Assembly: GCF_001949145.1 (NCBI RefSeq)
Contig: NW_019091428.1
Location: 1,049,176-1,113,175, forward strand
Direction of reading: 5' to 3'
Source: Acanthaster planci
Taxonomy: Eukaryota > Echinodermata > Asteroidea > Valvatida > Acanthasteridae
Length of the DNA stretch: 64,000 bases
This document shows positions 10,481 to 23,300 of this stretch, one piece after another. The position numbers and the translations under genes are program-made. Position 1 is the stretch's first letter. The number at the start of each line of letters is the position of its first letter. Under the pieces are notes generated by a model, which made no database searches, was not told where the DNA came from, and saw only the letters and a program-made list of their open reading frames with translations.

Positions 10481-11982
10481 AAGTGATATTTTCTGCTGAG
10501 CCCATTAGCATTAAACCATTTTTTTTTCAAAATGAGATTGTTTGGCAGACAGAATGCAGGGATCGTAGCCACGATTCAGTCATTCATTCTTTTCATTCTT
10601 TTTTTCACATAACTGTAGGCTTAATGTAGGTACAGATGGGGTTGGGGTCCCATAGAAGCCGTGCTTGTCGAGTATAGTAGGAACCCTGAATAGGAATAAT
10701 ACACATTGCAAACAACACATTTAATACACGTATGTTCATGCCACTCACTTAGTTGGTGCGCATGTGTACTGAATCCCACTACAGCCAGAAGCCAGTAAAT
10801 GGCTTTTGACTAAGGCAGGTGGACCCCAAAAATAATTGATCAACATCAAGCTCTGATAACGTTCTTTGCCCCTCATTTGCATACCGATTAGAATTTAAAC
10901 ACTCAAAGTCCAGTTGCTAACTCGTACACTACAGAAAACCATTTTCTGTCAATATTTTGCACGTCTTTGTCACGCACCTCCAAAGTAACAGTCACAGGCT
11001 GGAAGTGAAGTCAACATTTTTGAGGGGATTTTTTTTTTAGTTTTGCCGGGTTTTCCCTATAATTTCGCTACTTGTGAATGGTGAGGAATATTATGAACGC
11101 TCTCATGGGAAAGTATCATGAAAAAGGAAACTGAATATATGAATGATAACGGAAAGCTTTTGTTTGTGCCTTTAATTCGGGGAATTTGACGTCGTTGTAC
11201 GACAAGAACACACCTGTATTCAGGTATATGTGCGTGTACGTGAATGCCTCTTCCAAAATCCGGACATCTTATTTTGGAACGTTGTCAGACTCAGTGCGAA
11301 CATTTGAATCCGCATGAAAAATGAACCACATTTCAAACAAATGCTCTCGGTCTTGAAAAACTGAGCTGATAGATACAAACGGTTTACCACTTTTACAAAC
11401 AGTATCACCGATGATTTGAGGGGAATTCAACAAAAGTGCGAAAAATGGGCACTAGGTAAGGTGAAAAGCACGGAAAAGTGATTTTCAAAAAAAGGTTTTC
11501 GTCCTAGAAGTGATCAACTTTTTTTTCATAAGAGTTACTAGTCATCAAGGTTATTCGAAGGTAAAGTCGGCAAACGTTTGAAAATAAAACACAAACTTAG
11601 GTGAAAAATCGATAATTCTTCCATAATTATCCTGTCGTAAAATTGACATTTTCCACTTTCTTTGATAATTTTCCGGAGATATTTCTTACCAGAAGCTATT
11701 AAATATCACCGTTTGATAGATTGATGGCCATTTATTCACACACGGGGTCTTTAGGAGACATTGCAGTACAAATTCCTCACATGGGTCACCATGCACCCAT
11801 AGGCGTCGTCTGCTTGAATATTTTTTTCAGCCCAACGACCTTTATGTCACTACTGCGCATGCGCGAATACACAAACTAAATGCACAGGCTATGGAGGCCG
11901 AACATACATGAATACAACATTAAATTGGACAAGAAACAGTAATTCTTGTAACACTGTAAGGCATAGAAACTGAATAAAATTA
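10481..11982. other. Non-coding AT-rich spacer
   Basis: No gene recognised. It contains a perfect NRF1-type core TGCGCATGCGC at 11854-11864 followed by GAATAC. A one-mismatch relative (TGCGCGTGCGC then GAATGA) lies near 7981. Confidence 0.4.
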
Positions 11983-12320
11983 AGTAGAATTTATATGCCT
12001 ATTTGATAATCTAGCCTTATATTTTTGTTTGAATGTTTGTAGATTCCACATATTCTTAATAGAGACGTCTGGAGAATTCCACAGCTTGGGATCCTCATGC
12101 TTGACCGTGTTATGTGTAAGAGTGGTGCGCACAAAGGGATAATGAAGTTTCCTGTGCTGTTTGGAGAAATAGCGGTGCACTTCCTCATTTTTGATTTGGG
12201 TAATTGTTTGTTGTTTATTTGTTGCATGAGGATCCCAAGCTGAAGAGAATATTTATTTTATACTTTGAGAGTTTAGTGCTACGTTCCTCCAAACTGTTTC
12301 CCGATATGATGGAGATTCTA
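11983..12320 (-). mobile_element. Non-LTR retrotransposon (LINE) 3'-terminal fragment
   Basis: The minus-strand translation from about 12320 to 11983 shows the order typical of the end of LINE ORF2: NNKQLP, a YFSKQHRKLHYPFVRTT segment, EDPKLWNS (the common GPKLWNSLP motif), then NLQTFKQKYKARL. It has at least one frameshift (near 12200) and no RT catalytic core, so it is a dead 5'-truncated copy. The clade was not determined. The KHEDPKLW-coding 18 bp also occurs inverted at 12224-12241. Confidence 0.7.
12083..12241. repeat. Perfect 18-bp inverted repeat inside the LINE remnant
   Basis: AGCTTGGGATCCTCATGC at 12083-12100 is the exact reverse complement of 12224-12241, with a 123-bp spacer. 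One arm encodes HEDPKLW of the LINE on minus. The other encodes HEDPKL on plus. Confidence 0.75.
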
Positions 12321-13654
12321 GCGTATATTTCTATTACACACCACGCACTCAGTGGACAGCAAGCGTGCAGCACTACAGTAAATGTATGATGCGACACGCC
12401 TTGAACCGCTACTCCGTAGCACATTTCCAACTTTGCCATTTCCATGACAGTAAAGTCAGTTTGATTCTGGGCATTTCCATTGGTGTGTATAGAACAGGAA
12501 GGGAAATTCCAAATAGAAAACACGCTAGAAGTGTGTCCCATGCACTGACTTGAATGTATATATTTATTATCTCAAATTAAACATCGGGAATACAGTACAT
12601 TTGATCCATGCAATACTGATTGCCCGTTTAATCAAAATGTTGAAATAAAACCCTACGTGGGCCTTCATCACGGATGCTGAAACAAATCCTTTTGATGTAG
12701 TTTACTGATTTGTAATTTCTTTCTTTATTTTTTATACACAAGAAACTCGCTCTATCTCTTTCCGTAAATGTCCATGTATACTAAGATTTTTTTTTATTCT
12801 CTTAAACAACGGCTTACTTCCTTTTTTGAGCACATTTTTAAAGTACTGTTTTTGCTTTCACGTTTCATTCTTTATCTCATCCTTTTTAGACATTTCACTA
12901 CTTTGTCCATTTGTGGGATATAAATATAAATTTACTTCGCTGTTATTTATTCTTTCATAACAATTCAAACAGAAACAAAATACAAATTAGCAAATAAACA
13001 CTGATCAATCGTAACGGTTATTTTTACAGAAATCTCTACCCGTGAACCAAATGTTTCCTTTCATGAAATATTTTGCCTAAATTAGTCATCAAGAAGAAAA
13101 AAAAGAATTAGAATATTTAACGTTTCATAAATAGCATTGCACGAATCTCAAAAGTGCTTGTCGATTCATGAAAGTGAACGCCAAAACACATAACGCAGGA
13201 GTGCCCGCGCAAATCCAAATGCTTTTTGCGAATTTTCCGAATTGAATCACAACCCTTCACGTTTTGAATCACAAGATTGTACAATCACATGCTCTTACAA
13301 TGAAAATGAATGATCGGTTTGGCTCTCTGAATGGTGATTTAAATCGCCAATCCATTTCGTGCAAATTTGAATGAAACTGTCGCTAATTCGTGTGCAAAGA
13401 TGATGAATTCGGCCGGGAAAACCTATACTATTTGCACAATTATTTCTAAAAACATAGGAGTCATATGTGAATTACAGCCCTCTTTTCCCCAGGATGTATT
13501 ATTTAAACTTAAAATACTTTAAGTGTCTCGGGCTGGTTTGCGTTATCTGTGATACTTCCGTTTGACATGTTTCCATTTGTCTGCGTTGCAGTTTGCGTCT
13601 TGATTGCGTTGCTCTCTGCGTTTCTTACGTCGATACGGAAACCAGGTTTATCAC
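12321..13654. other. AT-rich spacer, no gene recognised
   Basis: Many short A/T runs and interrupted frames. No domain, RNA or repeat was identified. Confidence 0.4.
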
Positions 13655-13780
13655 ATGCGCCGTGCTGAAAAAGTTTCCCAAGGATGCAGTGCCCTAATTC
13701 AATAGATAACTTCTGTCGCGCTCATTCAGATTGTTTACCAGACAAAATACAGGGATCGTGGAAACATAAGCCATAATCGA
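13655..13780 (+). repeat. Third partial copy of sulfotransferase 3' flank
   Basis: The stretch GCTGAAAAAGTTTCCCAAGG, then GATGCAGTGCCCTAATTCAA and the block ending ACAGGGATCGTGG, match 10445-10565 in order. Part also matches 3297-3330. No sulfotransferase coding sequence precedes it, so the third gene copy was either lost or never included. Confidence 0.65.
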
Positions 13781-14146
13781 CTCCCTGGGTTTTGGGTGCG
13801 TCCGTCAGAGGGCAGAGCTGATAAAATTACGGATGAAAAACGGTCCTCAGTGTTCAATAAGTAAAGGGAATAGCCATTTGAAAAATGGCCTCGAGCAGGC
13901 GTGTGAACCGTCACTTTGCTGTTTGTTTTTGGCGGATAATTAAAAAATTCATTGGTTAGCCTACTAAAAATTGGAAATCAAATGAAATCTGAAGGACCAA
14001 ACAACACACTGTTTTTGTTTGAGAGGCCTCAGGGACTTCAGTTGCCTGCCATGGTGCTCCAAACTTGATTGATTTTACACTATTTTCAATGGAACTAGAA
14101 TTGGTTCAGTGCACCCGTAAGCGCTCAAAGTGAGACTGGTTGATAA

Positions 14147-14155
14147 GCGCCCTCT
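14147..14155 (+). promoter_or_regulatory. GCGCCCTCT core upstream of AMN1
   Basis: Exact GCGCCCTCT 72 bp before the AMN1 ATG, in AAGCGCCCTCTTTAGT context. The core equals the centre of the bilaterian CTCF motif, but the 3' half of that motif is not well matched. Confidence 0.35.
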
Positions 14156-14226
14156 TTAGTCTAACTTCATCAGCGCGCACATATCCATCAGCCTACAGGC
14201 ATCAAAATACAAACAGTAGATGAAAG

Positions 14227-17200
14227 ATGGCGGACGATTTGAACAACTTTGCAATTTCTTCGCTTCTGACGCTGTAAGTTGGTCAAAGTGCAGTGATATT
14301 TGTCATTGTTTCCTTGAACCTTGTCTAGAGGGTGCTAACAAATGTCTGCTTTCATTCATTAGTACTTCCATTGGCTATTTTGATGGTTTTTAATATTACT
14401 ACTAAAAAGTACTAGGCCTAGTCTGGAGAAACGAAACAGTTGAACATGAAGTAGGTACATGCACTGGTTCATATCTCGGTATGACAGACATGACCGAGAT
14501 CAGTGATATGTGGCCTAATATTAACGAGGAGTAGTTCCGTGGAAGCCTGCTTTTATGTAACCATGGCAACGTGATAGGCCAACTGATTACACATTACACC
14601 TACATGTAGCCAGAGTCTGGGGCCTGGCTACAGATCCGGGTGATCCTTGATCAGTTGACCTTACACTCATGAATGCATGCACACGTGTGTGGAAAGAAAT
14701 CTGTGAAAACAAAGACTATGAGGCCTGATATTACCCCAATTTTCATACGATTTTAATCCACTTACCCAAGCATGCACTTTACTTTTACATGCATGCAACC
14801 TAAAGTTCTCGCACTTCTTCCATGAAAATTTCGGCTCTGAATTGTCTTGAAGATGCAGTTTTAAATAACACAGGTATTCAGTCCAAACCATTTTCACATG
14901 TCACCTAAGCTAACAAGAAGAACTGTGCTTTCCAGGTGCTTAAAAGTGTCCAAATAGTACATGAATGTTGGTTTTCATAGAGATTAGGCCCATGCAGCCA
15001 CAATTGTACACTTGATCCCGTCAGTATTTCCACCTAAACAGTGCTTCGCAATCAGGCCCTTGTGGTAATGTAATGTGTAGTGATGACCACAGTATGGCAA
15101 TAGCAATGAGAATAATTTTAACACCTGTCAAAGCTGTGGTGTAGCGTAGGGTAGTACTTGGTACATTTATATGTAGATCACTGTTAACCAAATGCGAGTT
15201 AAAGCCTCTGATTTCAAATTTGATGCAGCAATGGTGTTTGGGTTGATTAGTGACAGGAAATCATTTTACTGAAAACTACCACAGTTTGACTTCCAACCAT
15301 TTGGGCCCCAGTTTCATAAACCCACCAGGAAGATATCTTACTAATTGGTTGATGATACATGTGGGTGAGCCAAAATTGGCAGAGTACCAGCCACAAGAAA
15401 CATGCACATTAATCATTATTTTGGGCTGGTAACCGGTCTTTGCAAAGTAAACATTTTTGGCACTGAGCAAATATCCAAGGTCTGCAATTCTTGTGAAATG
15501 AGGCCATGTTCAAATTACTCAGTATTGGCCACAACTCGAAATCAAATGATTCAATGGCTGCAGGCCCGACCATAGACTCGTGTTTGATCTCAAGCCACAG
15601 CCAGGTATGTGAGGCACAGCCATAGTCTCATAGTAGTTGGCATTCACAACGAGCATAGTAACGATCAATTGGTTCACTTACTTGTTCCCTTCAGGAGTGT
15701 GGATAAGCTCCTCAGTGTCCTCCCTCACCACCTGTCGGATGTGGAACGCCTCCCTCCTCACATCAAAAACAAGCTGCTGCACCTGATGAGCAAAAGAGGC
15801 CTGGTGACAGATGACGTCATCGACAAGGTAGCCAGAAGACCCATTGCAGATGACATCACTGCCCACTCATATTGTGACATACTTCTGAGAGTCACATTTT
15901 CTGCCAAAATGAAAACCCTTTCCTGTTGCCCTTAAAATATAACTACGCCTTTGTCAGCAAGTCCATACACAGGCATGTGTGCAGCAAGGATTCTAAATAG
16001 TGGCTTTGGGTACATATAGCTATACAACATCAGTGCAGATGGTGTGAATTACAGGTGATTCACAATAGTGCGCCTCCAAGAGTTTGCAACGTGTTAACCA
16101 ATCACAAGGTGCAAAATCTGTCAACCTTTTCCAAATGTGAATTGGACAGACAGATTTCGCGCCCTGTGATTGGTCAATGGGTAGCAAACACTTAGAGGCT
16201 CACTACTGTGAAATGCCCGAATATTGTCTTTATACAATTCACTTACATGTAATAGGAATGACACACTTGAGAAACACTCTAAGTTGACATATGGTAATTT
16301 TATTTTAATGGCGAGTTTTTCTTCTTGGGGGGGGGGATTTGGGCAAAATTGACCGTGTTTTAATGAAGACGGTTTCCGGTTCACACATCTGAATACTTTT
16401 CACAAAGTTAATGTAATTGTAAGATTTTTAAATGTTGAGATGAACAATAGTAACATAGAATTGCTGTAGTTTGCAGTTTCTCATCAAAGATAAGATGTTA
16501 TTTTGCAGCTCAGCCTTGTGGATTGTCCCACAATATCTGGTGGGTTACTATCAAATGTTTGAAAAATGTCTTGGACATGCTTACATGTACTAAAGTATAT
16601 CCTTGTACTCCCCCCCCCCCCGAGGTAATTCACAATGGCACAAAGATTCTTGACCTTGGAGAGTGTGACATCACGGATGAGGGTCTCAATAAGCTGACTG
16701 TTTGCAAGAATCTCCGGAAGCTTGACTTGAACTCGGCCAAAGAGAGCAGAACGAGAGTGACGTCTGCAGGTGATGAAAATCACAGTTGTCTTTTCATTCT
16801 GGTCGGGAATTTTCCGTTGCTGTATTTTTTCTTAAATCCACACACCAATATGGCAGTGTGAAATCACTATTTGTGCTAAACTCATCTTCGACTGTGCTAG
16901 GGAACGTGTACATGCTGACCACTCCGTGGTGGTCAATACATGCACACAGATTCACTGGAATATCTAGTTTTGTGGTCGACTTGATGGGACTTCTTATACT
17001 GAGGTAGATGAACTGTGATGCATGCACACTGCTTTTCTGAGGTGTCTGTTATGAGCTTTTCATGTAAACAGTGCTAAATGTACAGAATCCATTGATCAGG
17101 AGAAGAGATGGGATATTGTAAAAGTGTAAGTATGTTTATACACATGTTTGTTAACTTTAGTGGTCCGATGTCCATTTATCACATGTTGAATGCCATATGT

Positions 17201-18486
17201 GTGGCAGGAATTGATGGCATTGGATGAGTTTTGCAATCTGTGTAGCATTACAGAGACTGATGATGAAGACAGTAACATGGGATGAGCTGCCTGTTCCGTT
17301 TCCCCACAGGCCTTCAAGTGGTTGCTCAGTCTTGCCCCCTGCTGCAGGTCCTGTACCTCCGCCGCTGTCTTAACGTCACCGATGCTGGCCTGATTGCACT
17401 GGCCCAGAACTGTCGCCAGCTGATGGAGATCAACATTGGTGGATGCCGTCAGATCACCGATTCATCGCTCATTGCTGTTGGTCAGAACTGCCGCATGCTG
17501 AGAAGCTTTAACTTTTCCAAATCGCAGGTGAGACTGAGGGAAGGGGCATGAATGGCATCCTTCCTGCATTGCTCCCAATCCCTGCTAAGCAGAAGAGTCA
17601 AAGATACAAACATTCCATTTTACAGAGATGTCACTGTGAATTTTTTATCCTTCCATGAATCGTGTTGGAGAAAGCAGATTCAAGTTATAAAATGCCCACC
17701 AATCTTGCATTGTGTCATGGCAAAACTCTACCAGATTATAGACCGGTTTGGGGGTGACTGATAATATTGTTTCATAAATGGCTCCTTTTAAACCAGAGAG
17801 CTTACATGAATATTGAGCGTTATGTTTTTGACCTCAGGTATCAGATGAAGGCGTGATTGCACTGGCCATGGGAGTCTGTAAGCAGTCGCTTATGGAGGTC
17901 CACATGGATCACTGCATCCACCTGACAGATGATGCAGTTGAAGCAGTTGTACAATTCTGTCCACGGATTTCCATTTTATTATTCCATGGCTGCCCTTGTA
18001 TCACAGGTGAGTCTTCTACGTCTAGTGAATTAGAAAAGTAAGGAGCAGTCTGAGAGCGACTGCATTAGATTTGACACGTACTCCGGCCTGGCCAAAGTAA
18101 CCAACCTGCAAAGCTGGTTACTTTAATGGGAAGTATCCCACAATGGAATGCAAAGACAACGCAGTTAGTTGTACAATGTGAAGTTGATACTGCAGTAAAT
18201 AGTTAAGAAAAGTCGTTGCATATTGGGGTAAATTGGCTCAAGTCAAGAAAGTTATGTCTGTTGCTTTAGACAAACCTAAGAAGACAACATAGATAAGTGC
18301 AAGGGAAGTAATCACACATGGAAATAATTATATCATGTTTTGTACCGGATTGTCGTTTAATAGTGAGCTTAACTTTTCTCCTTGTATTCTCCCCGCATGA
18401 TGAATGCAGATCGCTCAAGACAAGCCCTGGAGGAGATCCAAGGCCAGCAGTCCCACATCAAACAAGTCACATGGACCATCTACTAG
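14227..18486 (+). CDS. AMN1: AMN1 homolog, leucine-rich-repeat protein (6 exons, 262 aa)
   Basis: Exons: 14227-14273, 15695-15827, 16625-16769, 17310-17527, 17838-18006, 18410-18486 (TAG). Phases 2,0,1,0,1 all close. Length is close to the human protein (about 258 aa). Residues about 60-262 are cysteine-containing LRRs of the F-box/LRR (AMN1/FBXL) type: [82 protein letters not shown]. The end KQVTWTIY matches the vertebrate terminus. No F-box is seen. Yeast Amn1 antagonises the mitotic exit network; the animal role is poorly known. The start ATGGCGGACG is YY1-like. Exon 3 uses an unusual GAG acceptor after a 12-C run (16610-16621). A broken copy of exon 2 lies at 5020. Introns hold no recognised genes. 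AATAAA near 19639 is a possible poly(A) signal. Confidence 0.9.
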
Positions 18487-19784
18487 AATATCTGGCAGAA
18501 TCCAAGCAGCATGATGAAATGCCCTGCGATAGTGAGACAGCTCATTTCGACACATGAAATGTTTTAGGTGGCTGGCAGTCGAGCATTCTTAGACACATGG
18601 TAGCCACAGTCAAGAGCTACTAGCTCCGATCAGTGCTTTCCCTTACACTGGCCCTTGCTCCCCGAGCTGGGCTGATATACTTGGACAGGCCGTAACCTGG
18701 GAGAGTGTATGACACCCTGTGAGGGGATCTGCTCTGATTTAAGGAGCATCTCAAAAAGCGGAATGGGAATGTGCCGTTGGACTGTTCATCAGATCACTCC
18801 TGCATTTCTCTAGAACGGTCTATTTGCCTGTCAGCACAGACACTGTTCCGTGTTCCAGTGGAACGGTTAAGCCGTTGCATGGGGCACATATGCCCTTGGA
18901 ACAGTCGGCTGGGAACAGGAACAGTGCAAATAGGGACACCTGTAATTGGGCATTGTGTGTCCATCTAATAATTGTATTCCTTAGGCATGCATCCTTGACG
19001 AAGACAGTGATGCCACAAACTCTGGTTTTCGTTTACAAAATGGCACAAAACTAGAGGTAGGAAAAAGCATGGAACGGTCCAACAGATCGTTCCCACAACG
19101 GCAGCCATTCTTACATTCGGCTGGGAACACTGACCATAACAAGTGAAATGGCCAGTGTGCCCAACTGAGCATTGGAACCATTCCAACTTTTAAGATGCCT
19201 TCTTAAGACAAGGAAATCTTAGATCCTTTTAGAAAGCCATCACACCTCGGGTAGGTAGCCTTCAAGGGGGCTGCTACCCTTATCAGGTGCTAGCAGCCTA
19301 ATGCTTTTCACACTTTTGAAGTCACGGCTTGTGAACTCGGGGATAACTCTCATACCTCTGTACAGAACTGAGACCCACTAGAGCCAGTTAGAGGGAAATT
19401 AAACCTGTTCTCTGGGAAAGATACCTCTCATATTCCATTCTCAGTGAAAAGAGTCTTCTATTGAAATTCCTTAGGAGTAACTCCTACTATGCAGTTTCTG
19501 GCTTCACTGATAATAGATAAGAGCCTGAAGTGCCTTAGCAGGGCATTTTTGCAAACCTTAAAACTCAGGTTCAAAGTTACTGGAAACATATTCCCTTCCA
19601 GGAGGGACCCATTACAAACATAGCACAAACTAAACATGAATAAATGCTGTGAAATGTGTGTGAAACCCAAATATTTTAGCAAAAAGAGTAATATATTTCG
19701 TTGGCCTCTCCTTCCCCAGGTTCACATCCCACTAAAACTGTCAACAGAAAGTCTTTAAAAACTTTTTTTTAATAACAAGTTGCC
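18487..19784. other. AMN1 3' UTR and convergent intergenic region
   Basis: No coding exon recognised. The region separates the AMN1 stop codon (+) from the predicted PIH1D1 3' end (-). A candidate AMN1 poly(A) signal AATAAA starts near 19639. Confidence 0.45.
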
Positions 19785-19790
19785 TTTATT
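19785..19790 (-). terminator. Candidate PIH1D1 polyadenylation signal
   Basis: TTTATT on plus reads AATAAA on minus, about 600 bp beyond the PIH1D1 stop codon. An A/T-rich stretch follows. It is the first clear hexamer in a plausible 3' UTR position; use is inferred. Confidence 0.45.
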
Positions 19791-20389
19791 GGCATAATGT
19801 ACAGTTGTACATGAAAGTCTATAAATTTAATTTCCAATATAAAACAATATTTCAACGAAACAAAAATAACACAATAAAATTCCATGAAACTGAAAAGACT
19901 ATCATAGAACTCAGTGTGCATTCTTCGCATGATTGAGAAGGCAGGTTTTCTAAGTAATAGATTTCATGGACCTGACACACCAGTATAGTTAAGTATACTG
20001 TATGTACTCGGTCTGACGCCAAGTACACTGAACTAGTTTTCGTACGAAATGTGCACAAGCCGGTAGGATCTTCATGTGTACAACTGGCAAAGACATTCAA
20101 GTGTGGAACCGACAAATGTCACCACTGAACGGGGTTATGAGGGCTCCAACAAATCTAATCCCCTAGGTCCCAAGTGAGGTTTCGGTCCCATGTTACTTTC
20201 CAGTGTTACTCCTACCATTACAAGGCAACTTGAAACAATGAATATCTTCCGGAACATTGTCGCCTATTCTTACTTGGAAAATAACCTAGGTGTCCACCGC
20301 TCCTATCCATCTGCACCTGTCCACCTGCAATTGTCAGATATCCTAGCCAGCCTGGAAGGGGGCAGGGTAAAGCAAATGGTACTCTTTTT

Positions 20390-23300
20390 TTATCTGGACA
20401 GGGGAAGCACAGGTAGTGTCAGTGTCAGGATCTGTGTAAAACAAAAGGAGAAAAAGATAACTTTATTAACTGCTCTCGTAGCATCACTGAAGACACCCTG
20501 TTTATCCTTCGATGCTCTGAAACCCCCAGTTACGGCTGGGGCACTGTGCCAGCCAAGGGCACTGATCTCAAAATAAATCTGAATAGTTGATTGGCTGTTA
20601 TAATTGAAGCGCCCTCTAAATAACAAATCCACAAAAAGCAGATTTGTGCATACATTTTCTGAAGGACGGAAGTTGATGAGATTGGGCCCCTCTGCATTCC
20701 AGTGAGGTGATCGGGAACAAGCCCGTGCATGTAGCTTTCCTTGTTCAGCTTTCAATTATGGCCAGTGAGTGGTCTAGCGCCAATGTTTTACATGTACAAT
20801 AACTTGTCACAGTGTGCCCGTGTCTTGGAAGTCAGTTTTTTCAAGTCTGACGCTAGTTGATTTCCCTTGAAACTTAGAAAAAGAAAGGCACCATTGGCTT
20901 ACTGCAGTGGGGGAATTTTGAGGAATTCAGGCAATTTCAAGGAGTGTTTGGTAGAAATGTCTAGATAGTTAGGGTTTACATCCAAATCAAGTTGTGCTTC
21001 AATAACAAATACACTGTACATTCTCCCTACACCTTTCCTCCCAGTTTCCCATTTAATACTAGAAAGGGGCTGACAGCATTCATTTACTAATGTTGCAGAC
21101 GTCAGAATACATGTAGCTATTTTGGGTCTGATACGGCACAATATCTTCTACTTATCCTCCATTCACTAACTCTGCTTCAAAAGTCCACTTTACACGTACA
21201 TCCCAAACAATTATAACATGCAAATACCCTGTTTTCTGATATAATAAACACGGACTTCTTTAAAATAAACCAAGTTCCCGTCCGTCCGTCCCGTACGTGT
21301 GTGAAGACGATTTCTCACCTTTTTGTTCAGTATAATTACTCTGTACATATGTACCAGTGTAATGCAGTTTAAGAAGTGATTTTGGCAGTGACACTGTCAG
21401 CGTGTATGTACAAGAAGCAATTTGGTATATGTAATAGTGTTTTGTTTGCTCTTCTCTGCAGGAATGACATAAAATTCATGGGTATTTTTTGTTCTTACTA
21501 GAGAAGTTCTTGGCACTGCAACAGTTGAACATTTTGCTCCACAACTGCATTAATAGATCCGGATTAATAAGTTAAATAAATAGTGTAAAAATGGTATTGT
21601 GATGCTATTTGGTAATATGAAGTACAGCAAATTATACAGCCTACAATTTTCATGTAAATCGGAAGGCATTTTTGTGCAAGTGTATCTGGCAAAGAGAAAA
21701 CAAGAAATGCATGTGGATTGATACGTCGCCTGTCTGTAAAGAATTATATTTGTATCTCATTGAATTGTTTTTTTTAAAGAGTAAAGTTTGATGTTCTGCA
21801 CAAATACGAAAGTCGTTCAGGTGTTTCTGTATTGTGTCTGAAAGGAGGTCCCCTCGGAGATATTCTTGTTTCCGTGACGTCCAGGCCCATACAGTACAGT
21901 TTCCTGTACTATTAAATCCCCACTGGTGTGTGTGTTGGATAACATCTGTCTTGTGGTTCAGTGTAAAATTTTGGTGTACATACACTCACACTGGAAGTAT
22001 TTAATTAGAGTTTTAGGACTTTATTTCTTTTGTATTATCTATTGATAGTATGTACATGTAAATGGTAGTTGAGAGGAATGCACAATTTGCCAGGAAGCAA
22101 TATTTTTACACAAGTGCTGTGGCAAACTGGTTTTATTGTCAGTCTTGAGAGGAGACTAGACTTCACAACTCGTGGAATCTTCCCTTTGGAAAAATGTCCT
22201 CAAGAGCCTCGATTGATGGCCTCAATTCAAGGCTGGTTATCCAAGCGTGTTGTGTTCCAAACAATCGCTGCAGGGAATTGGTAAAGTCTTAGAAATTATA
22301 ATTCAATTCCTTTAACCCATGGGGTGTAAAATTCATAGTTGTCGACACTTGCACAGTCCACTTTGCGGCAGTGTGTCTACTCATGTAGCTCACCTTGTTA
22401 TCTCTGTTAAACTGTGCCCCACTCTCCTCAGCGTCGACACTGAAGGGCAGATAAATGTCAAGGTGGTAGAGGTTGGGATGGGCATGGAGAAGTACTCGAT
22501 CCTCGCCGAGGTCGAGACTCAGCGTCTTCGTTGTTCTCTGTGGAGAAAGGAAGAATGACTGTTATTTAACTGCGTGGATATCGAGAACTGTAGATTCTGC
22601 AGTTGAAGTCTCCTTGTAATAGTTATCGCAATGTTAAATCCGAAAAAAGTGGGACATCCCCTTCTCTTTCGGACCAGAGATTGCCTGAACTTATAATGAT
22701 ATATTTAGGCGAACAAATTCATGGCACAACATACACGAAAAGAAAATATCCAATTACGTTAAGGGGAAAAAATACAAGGTCACTCCCAATGAGTTTCAAT
22801 AAAAACAATCAATTTACATATATAATTCATATGGCCAATAACATCAATGCCATGAAACTGCCTGTAACGTCGATCGTGTACCTGAAAACACATACATTAG
22901 CCTTCACTTTTAAAGGTACATGTAGACTATCAAACCAAGTTTTAAAGGAGCCCTTCAGTTCAACAGCATGGTTACAAAAACCATATAAGGGGTTAAAAAC
23001 CGATACATCGACTGCAACTTTTAGCGAAACTGATCCTTTTTTGAAAATGGCATTTTGGAAATTACAAAAACCTACTCTCGAGACTTAGTCACGAGGGGGC
23101 AAAGTAACGTAACGATGTGTAATTGTTTGCAGGCGCCAGATATTTCCAAGAAACAACAAACACACAATGACTGGGTGTTTCAAAGGGGTACCACAAGGCC
23201 TGTAACAGTAATACATGACTGTAATTGGCCCAAACCAGCCCCAAAAATTGGTAATGACCTTATTATCTATTCACCTATAGAGATAGTGTGACCTGAATGC

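Noticed and set aside
22319-22558. Plus-strand ORF opposite PIH1D1 exon 6
   Set aside because: It is the antisense shadow of the minus exon, which matches the PIH1D1 CS-like domain with correct splice signals.
22603-23088. 161-aa plus ORF
   Set aside because: Composition and lack of any motif suggest chance. It lies in intron 5 of PIH1D1.
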